Positions 58,233 to 64,000 of a stretch of 64,000 bases of DNA are shown here, piece by piece. Where the stretch lies: the NCBI GenBank assembly GCA_021810625.1, contig JAJZIJ010000009.1, positions 1 to 64,000 of the forward strand. The letters run 5' to 3'. Position 1 is the stretch's first letter, and each line of letters starts with the position of its first letter. Source of the stretch: Acidobacteriota bacterium (lineage in GTDB: Bacteria > Acidobacteriota > Terriglobia > Terriglobales > Acidobacteriaceae). Made by a program: the position numbers and the translations under genes. The notes under the pieces are model-generated. The model was not told the DNA's origin. It did no database searches and saw nothing but the letters and a program-made list of their open reading frames with translations.

Positions 58233-60014
58233 TCACCCGCGTGTACGACGCTGGTGCGTACTTGGAATTCCCATGTCCTCGCGATATTTGGCCACGGTAC
58301 GCCGGGTCACATTGATGCCATGAGAGCGCAGCAGCAGCGCGATGGCATCATCAGTGAGCGGCTTGTGTGGGTCTTCCTCTTCGATCATCTTCTTTACTTT
58401 CCGCTTCAAGAGCAGCAGCGGCGTTCCCGCGCCCTCCGGGCCGTTGACTCCTTCGGAAAAGAAAAACCGCAGCTCGAAAACTCCCTGCGGCGTGTGTACG
58501 TATTTGTTGGAAACGGCGCGGCTCACCGTCGAAGGATGCACGCCAATCTCCTCGGCAACCTCTTTGATCATCATAGGCTTGAGCGCCTCCACGCCGTTTT
58601 CCATGAACTCCTGCTGTCGCCGCACAATGATCTCGCATGTGTGCAGAATCGTGTTCTTGCGCTGCTCAATGTTCCGCATCAACTGGACGGCGGAGCGGTA
58701 CCGTTCCTTGACGTACTCCCGTACATCGCGGTCGGCATTGCCCTGCGTCAACATGCGACGATATCCGTGATTCAATCGCAGGGTGGGCATGTCGTCCTCG
58801 TTCATCAGAACCACGTATTCGTCATCGCGCTTCACAAAGGCCACATCCGGCTCAATCAGCCGCACATCTTCGCGATTGTAGCGACGTCCAGGGCGAGGCT
58901 CCAGGCTGCGGATCAGATCAATCGCCAATTGCACGCGGGCCGTCGTACTCCCCGTCAGCTTGGCAAGCTCGCGCAGATCGCGCTTTTGCAGATGTGGAAG
59001 AAACTCCGAAATAATCTTCCGCGCCAGCGCATCCACTTCAGCGACTTCGGTATGCCCCAGCGCTTCAGAAACTTCTTTCCGCAAGATTGCCGGCCCATCC
59101 ACATCCGCTTCATTCGTCGCGCTCAAAAGGGCAGCCTCATGGCTGCGCGCATCCAACTGAATCAACAGACACTCGCGCAGGTCGCGCGCGGCGATCCCCG
59201 CAGGATCAAAGCCACGCACAATATGCAATGCCTCGGCCAGCGCCTCGCGCAGCGCCGCCGGATATTCGACGGTAGTCACAGTATTCGGTGTCGCCGCCGC
59301 AGCAGCAGCGGCAATGGCGGGAATCACCGTGGCTGGCTCTGAAGTCTGCGCCGCGCCGTCCGGCGGCGGATCAATGGCAACCCCGTCGGAATGCGGCGAC
59401 TCCATCAATGCGGCAGCCCAAAGTGGATGGCCGTCCTCCACATCGCTGTGGATCGCCGAACTCTTGCGGACACTGGAATTTTCCTGCGGCGCATCTCCCG
59501 CAGCGAGTGCGGCCAGCAGCTCCGCCTCGCTCGCGGTCAAATATCCATCTTCGTTCAGATTGCCGATGACGAGTTCGGCAGCATCGCGAACATCCTGCGT
59601 CAGATTCAGCGAGCCAAGTTGCCACAACAGATGATCCGTCAGCGTGCTCGGCTTGGACAGAAAATTTTCAAACGATGGCCGCTCTGTGATCTCGCTGCTC
59701 TCCGGCGTGCGATAGCCAGGGTCAAGATAATCCTGAAAATACGAGCCAAAATCTATCTCCTCAAACGGATCGCGCTCGGCCTTGGGAATCTCTGTGGCGG
59801 CGATGTCGCCCTCTTCTGTACCGCGCACTTCATCAGGAACCGGAACGGTTTCATCCAGTTCCTCCAGAACTGGATTTTCCAGTATCTCCGCGTCGATCAT
59901 CTCCTTCAGTTCCAGCTTGTTCAGCGCCAGAACGCTCACCATCTGTACCAGACCAGGCGTAAGCACCTGCTTCTGTGTCACTTTCAGGTTGAGCCGATGT
60001 TGCAGAAAAGCCAT
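58233..60014 (-). CDS. rpoN: RNA polymerase sigma-54 factor RpoN
   Basis: 593 aa, about 100 longer than usual. The activator-contact region I is QVLTPGLVQMVSVLALNKLE (Gln/Leu-rich, residues ~18-50). The core-binding domain contains an insertion of about 80-90 residues (~residues 175-260, Ala/Pro/Ser-rich, AAAAAAATPNTVTT). The C-terminal part has the helix-turn-helix (GVHPSTVSRAVSNKYVHTPQ) and the RpoN box RRTVAKYRE near residue 578. It serves the flagellar -24/-12 promoters together with the FlgR-like activator. It lies 92 nt after lptB. Confidence 0.95.
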   Translation of the reverse strand: MAFLQHRLNLKVTQKQVLTPGLVQMVSVLALNKLELKEMIDAEILENPVLEELDETVPVPDEVRGTEEGDIAATEIPKAERDPFEEIDFGSYFQDYLDPGYRTPESSEITERPSFENFLSKPSTLTDHLLWQLGSLNLTQDVRDAAELVIGNLNEDGYLTASEAELLAALAAGDAPQENSSVRKSSAIHSDVEDGHPLWAAALMESPHSDGVAIDPPPDGAAQTSEPATVIPAIAAAAAAATPNTVTTVEYPAALREALAEALHIVRGFDPAGIAARDLRECLLIQLDARSHEAALLSATNEADVDGPAILRKEVSEALGHTEVAEVDALARKIISEFLPHLQKRDLRELAKLTGSTTARVQLAIDLIRSLEPRPGRRYNREDVRLIEPDVAFVKRDDEYVVLMNEDDMPTLRLNHGYRRMLTQGNADRDVREYVKERYRSAVQLMRNIEQRKNTILHTCEIIVRRQQEFMENGVEALKPMMIKEVAEEIGVHPSTVSRAVSNKYVHTPQGVFELRFFFSEGVNGPEGAGTPLLLLKRKVKKMIEEEDPHKPLTDDAIALLLRSHGINVTRRTVAKYREDMGIPSTHQRRTRG

Positions 60015-60106
60015 GCTGTCTATCCTAACGGTGAGGGCGAATTTTCTTCAGTTTACATGCAGCATGGACGAAGTTTTTTTCTTGTCCGCCGCAAATTCTC
60101 GAAAGA

Positions 60107-60835
60107 TCAACCCAGCGTAAAACTTTCTCCCAGATATACGCGCTTCACCTCTGGATCCCGGCCTAACTCCGCTGGCGTTCCCGCGCGAAAAATGCGGCCT
60201 TCGTTGATGATGTAGGCGCGATCCGTCACGGACAATGTTTCCCGAACATTATGATCGGTAATCAGAACTCCGTAGCCGCTTGCTTTGAGATCAAAAATAA
60301 TCTCCTGCAAATCGTGTACCGCAATGGGATCGATTCCAGAAAAAGGCTCATCGAGCAGGATAAAACGCGGGTCGATGCACAGGCAGCGGGCAATCTCCAC
60401 GCGACGCCGCTCGCCACCAGAGAGAGCGTAGCCCTGCGTCTTGCGTACATGGCCCAAATGGAGCTGCTCCACCAGTTTTTCCATTCGGGTGCGGCGCTGC
60501 TCCCATCCTCCGGGCTGCGCCTCCAGCACGGCAAGGATGTTTTCTTCCACGGTGAGCTTGCGGAAGACCGATGGCTCCTGTGGAAGATAGCTGATACCAA
60601 AGTTGCGCGCGCGCAAATACATGGGCAAACGGCTGATGTCGGTGTCATCGACCATTACACGTCCCGCATCGGGACGGATCAGGCCAACGATCATATAGAA
60701 GCTGGTGGTCTTGCCCGCTCCATTGGGGCCGAGCAATCCCACCACTTCGCCCTGATGAATCTCCAGGCTCACGCCCCGAACGACCTGTCGCCCTCGGTAG
60801 GTCTTGGCCAGTTGATCCGTTGACAATGTCTGCAT
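60107..60835 (-). CDS. lptB: LPS export ABC ATPase LptB
   Basis: 242 aa. Walker [17 protein letters not shown]-loop [12 protein letters not shown], signature [14 protein letters not shown], Walker [17 protein letters not shown] and switch His in [10 protein letters not shown]. LptB drives extraction of LPS from the inner membrane with LptFG (not in this window). The start overlaps the lptC/A stop (TAATG). Confidence 0.97.
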   Translation of the reverse strand: MQTLSTDQLAKTYRGRQVVRGVSLEIHQGEVVGLLGPNGAGKTTSFYMIVGLIRPDAGRVMVDDTDISRLPMYLRARNFGISYLPQEPSVFRKLTVEENILAVLEAQPGGWEQRRTRMEKLVEQLHLGHVRKTQGYALSGGERRRVEIARCLCIDPRFILLDEPFSGIDPIAVHDLQEIIFDLKASGYGVLITDHNVRETLSVTDRAYIINEGRIFRAGTPAELGRDPEVKRVYLGESFTLG

Positions 60836-63402
60836 TACTTCTGAACCCGCGTCTTTGTTGTCGTGGCGGCATTGCCACCCTGCACCTGTATCGTGTTCTG
60901 CTGCGATTCAAAGATCAAAACGTGCCCCGTCAACGAACCCTGCGCCGCATCCACGATCATGGGAGGCGCCTGCTCGCTCCCCGTCAGCACAAACCGCCCA
61001 TCACTGGCAGTGTAGACGATCCGTGCCCCGGTTCCGTAACGACCCGGCTGCGCGAATCGCACATTCCCCTGCACAACCATCCGTTCGACGGAAGACTGCA
61101 TCGAATCGTTATGCTTCGGTTGCAAATTATTTTTTGTCGGATGCGCAGGAACCGCAGGAATTGCTGGCATCGCGGGAATCGAAGATTGCAGATATAAATC
61201 CGCCACATCGGACTGCAATCGGTCGCCTTGCATTGTGACCGTAACCTGCCCGGTAAAGTGCGCCTTGCGCTCCGCATCGGAGTACAGAAGTCGCTTGCTG
61301 GTAACGCTGATCGGGGTTGGCGCGCTCTGGATGTGAGTGCCTGTTGCTGAAGATGCGACAAACGTGCAGCGAATCTCGCTCGACTGGCTCTCCCCGTAGG
61401 CTTGCAAACTCTGTTGCCCTTGAAGAATTTCAATGACCGGAGCCTCAATGACACTCGCTCCCTGCCACAGGCGCGCATGTCCGGTAAAGATTGCCTGCTG
61501 CGTGTTGCGATGCAGCACGGCCTGATCGGCGATGATGTACGTGGCCTCTTGACTGCCGCTCGTGGCTTCACTTCCTCCCAGCAATCCTCCGGCGGTCGCG
61601 CCTCCACGAATGGTGGTTTGCACCGCGCCCGTCGCGGTCATTTCCCCGGTTGCGCGATTCACCTGCATCTGCTGCGCCACCATCTCCGTGTCCGAATCTT
61701 CAAAGTGCGGATTGCCCGTCAACATCAGTTGTTGCATCTCCCCGTGATACTCCGCCCGGCCTGCCGTTGCCGTGGAGATTTCTGGATGCACGCTCGTCTG
61801 CATATTCGGCTGTCTGGCAAGGGGAGTGGGATGTGTCGCAGCCACCTGCCGCAACACCACATGCCCCTGCTGCACCGCTGTCTGGATGGTATTTGCATTC
61901 ACGACAAGCGCTGCTCCCGCCGCTTCCTTTTTCTGTTGGCTCTTCTTCTTTGGCGCTGGCGACGAAGCAGAAAACACCACTTGCAGCGTGTCGCCAGCGC
62001 TGGTATCGACATCCCCATTGGCCGCCACGCTCCGCAACTGCGTGTTTCCCTTCCCGTCCATGCGCTGCAATTGATTGCCAGCGGAAAACTGCGCGGTCAA
62101 TTGCCGCGCGCGGATCGTGGTGTCCTGAAGCGTGTTCGGTTGCGCGCTCCCCGGCACTGGCTTCCGCGCAGTTTGTGGCGTGGAGATCGCTCGCTGATGC
62201 ACCCGCGCATCGCCCGTGGCCACGGCATGTTGCAGTTCCGCATTTCCTGCGGCATCTTCCACAAAATCCATCACCAGATGGTTGGCCCACACATTGCGTT
62301 CCATCGGAGATGGCAATGCCAACATGCGCTGGCGCAGATGCACCGTTCGATCCAGAATTGCCTGCCGCAAATGTCCCAGGTGATTGAAGAAGAACTGACC
62401 CTCCGCAGCCGAGCCGCTCGTGCTCTCCTGCGGCTGCTGCCAATGGAAGCGCACATCGCCACTGAAATGCGCCGCCTGCGGACGACTGTGGTCATCAAGC
62501 GCCGCGACCATCGACTGCGCCGACACTGACTCTCCACGAGTCGTGCGATAGTGTACATCCCGCTGCGCATTGATATTTTCAACGCTGCTGTCGGGACGCA
62601 GCAGAATTGTAACCTCGCGCGAGGAGGCATGCTCCATCGCGGTGACATACGTCGCGTTCTCCATGTATACTTGGCTGACGTGCTGGTCATACGTCGCTTG
62701 CGTGGCGTGGATGACCGCCAAGCCGTTCTGGGTCTGCGTGTGGATTACCACTTTAGACTTCAGCAGCAACTGACCTTGATCGCTATCGTAGACGGCACCG
62801 ACCGCATGACCTCTGCCCTGCGGCAGACGAAACTCCAGCAACTCGTCGGTGGTGGCAACTCCTGTTTTCTGGTTGAAGACCAATCCGCGTGTAACAACGT
62901 GGATCATCCGATCCTGGGCCGCAGCCTGCGTGCCGGATGGTTTTGCCGCGCCAGACGATTTTGCCGCTGGCGACGACGGAGATGCCTCCACCGGAGCGTG
63001 CAGGTCGATGTGCGCCTCGTCCAGCGCGCGCACGATGCCGTTGTTCGGATCGTATTCAAATTCGTTTCCGGTAATGATGTCCGCCAAGCCATCCTGCGGA
63101 TGAAAAACCTGGATGCGAACATCATGCAGCACCGCATGGCCTCCAGCGCGATATTGCAACGCCCTGGCGGCGTGCAGCGTAAAAACCGTCCGGCCCTGCT
63201 CTGTTTTGGAGTAGGTGAATCCCTCCGTCGATTGCTGAATCTGAATGCCCAGACGCGCCGGAAGATCGCGCGCGATGTGGCGCACCTGCCAGCGCGCATA
63301 CGCCAACGCGGCAACAATGGTCGCCGTCAGACCGATGGCCAGAATCACCAGCGACATGCGTAACCGCTCCACCGTCCATCGCCGCCACAGCGTCCATCGC
63401 AT
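60835..63402 (-). CDS. LptC-LptA fusion-like LPS transport protein
   Basis: 855 aa from ATG 63402 (the frame is open to 63579 but that stretch lacks a signal). One N-terminal membrane helix (residues ~18-40, [19 protein letters not shown]) and an LptC-like periplasmic domain ([27 protein letters not shown]-type segments) are followed by several OstA/LptA-type beta-jellyroll segments ([60 protein letters not shown]). Typical LptC and LptA are about 190 aa each, so this could form a continuous transport bridge. It is the first gene of the lpt-rpoN-hpf-rapZ operon, divergent from the hypothetical gene at 63493. Confidence 0.8.
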   Translation of the reverse strand: MRWTLWRRWTVERLRMSLVILAIGLTATIVAALAYARWQVRHIARDLPARLGIQIQQSTEGFTYSKTEQGRTVFTLHAARALQYRAGGHAVLHDVRIQVFHPQDGLADIITGNEFEYDPNNGIVRALDEAHIDLHAPVEASPSSPAAKSSGAAKPSGTQAAAQDRMIHVVTRGLVFNQKTGVATTDELLEFRLPQGRGHAVGAVYDSDQGQLLLKSKVVIHTQTQNGLAVIHATQATYDQHVSQVYMENATYVTAMEHASSREVTILLRPDSSVENINAQRDVHYRTTRGESVSAQSMVAALDDHSRPQAAHFSGDVRFHWQQPQESTSGSAAEGQFFFNHLGHLRQAILDRTVHLRQRMLALPSPMERNVWANHLVMDFVEDAAGNAELQHAVATGDARVHQRAISTPQTARKPVPGSAQPNTLQDTTIRARQLTAQFSAGNQLQRMDGKGNTQLRSVAANGDVDTSAGDTLQVVFSASSPAPKKKSQQKKEAAGAALVVNANTIQTAVQQGHVVLRQVAATHPTPLARQPNMQTSVHPEISTATAGRAEYHGEMQQLMLTGNPHFEDSDTEMVAQQMQVNRATGEMTATGAVQTTIRGGATAGGLLGGSEATSGSQEATYIIADQAVLHRNTQQAIFTGHARLWQGASVIEAPVIEILQGQQSLQAYGESQSSEIRCTFVASSATGTHIQSAPTPISVTSKRLLYSDAERKAHFTGQVTVTMQGDRLQSDVADLYLQSSIPAMPAIPAVPAHPTKNNLQPKHNDSMQSSVERMVVQGNVRFAQPGRYGTGARIVYTASDGRFVLTGSEQAPPMIVDAAQGSLTGHVLIFESQQNTIQVQGGNAATTTKTRVQK

Positions 63403-63492
63403 AGATGCTCTGATTTTCTCACCTTGCGCCTGCAAGTGGTTTCCGCCGTGGGAGGTCGTGCATTCGGCAGCAACTCTGCCTACAATTTCCCT

Positions 63493-64000
63493 ATGGCCGA
63501 CCCGTTGTATTTCAGTCTCTGGTTTCCGAATTTTCGCTTCCAGCAATTGCCGCAAAAGCTGGCGCAGGTGATGCAGCAATTACCCGCGTCTCAGGTTCAC
63601 GCCGCCACGGTCTTTCCTCTGAATTGGCAGGAAGCGCCCACGTTCCAGCGCATCTATGGAAACGAAGAAACGGGAGCGGTCACGCCGGAGGAGGCCGTCG
63701 CCGAGGCCACGGAGTTGCTGCATGAGGACTATGCCTACGAGTTCGAGCTACATTGGAATCTCTGGCTCCCGGAGAGCGATGGCCTGCTCGATCCCATCTG
63801 GCGCGAGCAGACGCAGCCCATTCGCATCGTCGGCCTGGGGCCGGAGTTTGACGAAGGCAGCTATCAGCAGAACGGCCACATTCGCATCGACCTTGGATTA
63901 GACACGCCATTTCTCTGCGAAGAGATTCCGCTGGACGAGGAGGGCCAGCAACGCTTGCAGCAAAATGTGGAGCAGCTTGTAGCCTTCACCAAAGCCGTGG
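63493..64000 (+). CDS. Hypothetical protein (partial, runs off the edge)
   Basis: The first 169 codons of an open frame from ATG 63493 reach the end of the window. The N-terminus is ADPLYFSLWFPNFRFQQLPQ. The rest is acidic and Gln/Glu/Leu-rich, with Trp-containing segments (YEFELHWNLWLPE, DPIWREQT) and no membrane helix or signal peptide. No known domain is recognised. The codon usage and the divergent position from the lpt operon suggest a real cytoplasmic protein. Confidence 0.75.
   Translation, partial: MADPLYFSLWFPNFRFQQLPQKLAQVMQQLPASQVHAATVFPLNWQEAPTFQRIYGNEETGAVTPEEAVAEATELLHEDYAYEFELHWNLWLPESDGLLDPIWREQTQPIRIVGLGPEFDEGSYQQNGHIRIDLGLDTPFLCEEIPLDEEGQQRLQQNVEQLVAFTKAV

Noticed and set aside
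57723-59342. 539-aa plus-strand ORF opposite hpf/rpoN
   Set aside because: Antisense shadow spanning two well-defined genes, no ribosome-binding site and no domain.
63458-63486. TACAAT -10 box upstream of the right-edge gene
   Set aside because: A good -10 hexamer but no acceptable -35 at 16-18 bp; too weak to annotate.
1-64000. CRISPR arrays, prophage genes, tRNA or rRNA genes
   Set aside because: No regularly spaced identical repeats, integrase, tail or capsid genes, and no RNA gene signatures were seen; repeats here are short adjacent duplications.

Overview
The window looks like chromosomal DNA of an acidobacterium (Acidobacteriota, class Terriglobia-like). This is inferred from the moderately high G+C, the gene content (DUF4091 secreted glycosidase-like protein, CheX/CheY inside the flagellar operon, LptC-LptA fusion, lpt-rpoN-hpf-rapZ cluster) and protein style, not from a database match. 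No rRNA, tRNA or CRISPR array was seen.

Layout. (1) 0.2-4.2 kb: a secreted DUF4091-type protein whose C-terminal IPT/TIG domain is out of frame, followed by a complete IS630-family element (27-bp inverted repeats, TA duplication, transposase split at an A8 run). (2) 4.2-6.8 kb: a TolC/HlyD (EmrA-like) efflux pair that lacks the usual inner-membrane partner. (3) 7.1-13.0 kb: a polyphosphate-linked block (ppk, a membrane protein, a methyltransferase, sixA, and convergent ppx/gppA). (4) 13.1-15.1 kb: a GT39/ArnT-like glycosyltransferase. (5) 15.1-51.7 kb: an almost uninterrupted minus-strand flagellar cluster, in transcription order RR-flgR-like / flgB-flgC-fliE-fliF-fliG-fliH-fliI-fliJ-fliK-flgD-flgE-fliL-fliN2-fliO-fliP-fliQ-fliR-flhB-flhA-fliA-fliM-fliN1-(MshEN/zinc protein)-(59-aa membrane protein)-cheY-cheX / flgF-flgG-flgA-flgH-flgI-flgJ / flgM-flgN-flgK-flgL. 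Flagellin, filament cap, stator, flhF and flhG genes are absent from the window. (6) 52-56.6 kb: HD-GYP protein, dienelactone hydrolase-like protein, PriA. (7) 56.6-63.4 kb, minus strand: lptC/A-lptB-rpoN-hpf-rapZ. (8) A conserved-looking hypothetical gene runs off the right edge.

How it fits together. The window encodes the tiers expected for flagellar control: sigma-54 (rpoN), a sigma-54 activator that has lost its DNA-binding domain (like Helicobacter FlgR), sigma-28 (fliA) and its antagonist FlgM. I found a near-perfect sigma-28 promoter upstream of flgM and weaker sigma-54-like sites upstream of flgB and flgF. A protein with two tandem MshEN-type motifs (a known c-di-GMP-binding module) is translationally coupled to a FliN-like gene, and an HD-GYP protein lies just outside the cluster. 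Together these suggest c-di-GMP input to the motor, which is inference.

A second theme is short (14-22 bp) tandem duplications at gene ends and starts throughout the cluster, several of which copy a stop-codon region.
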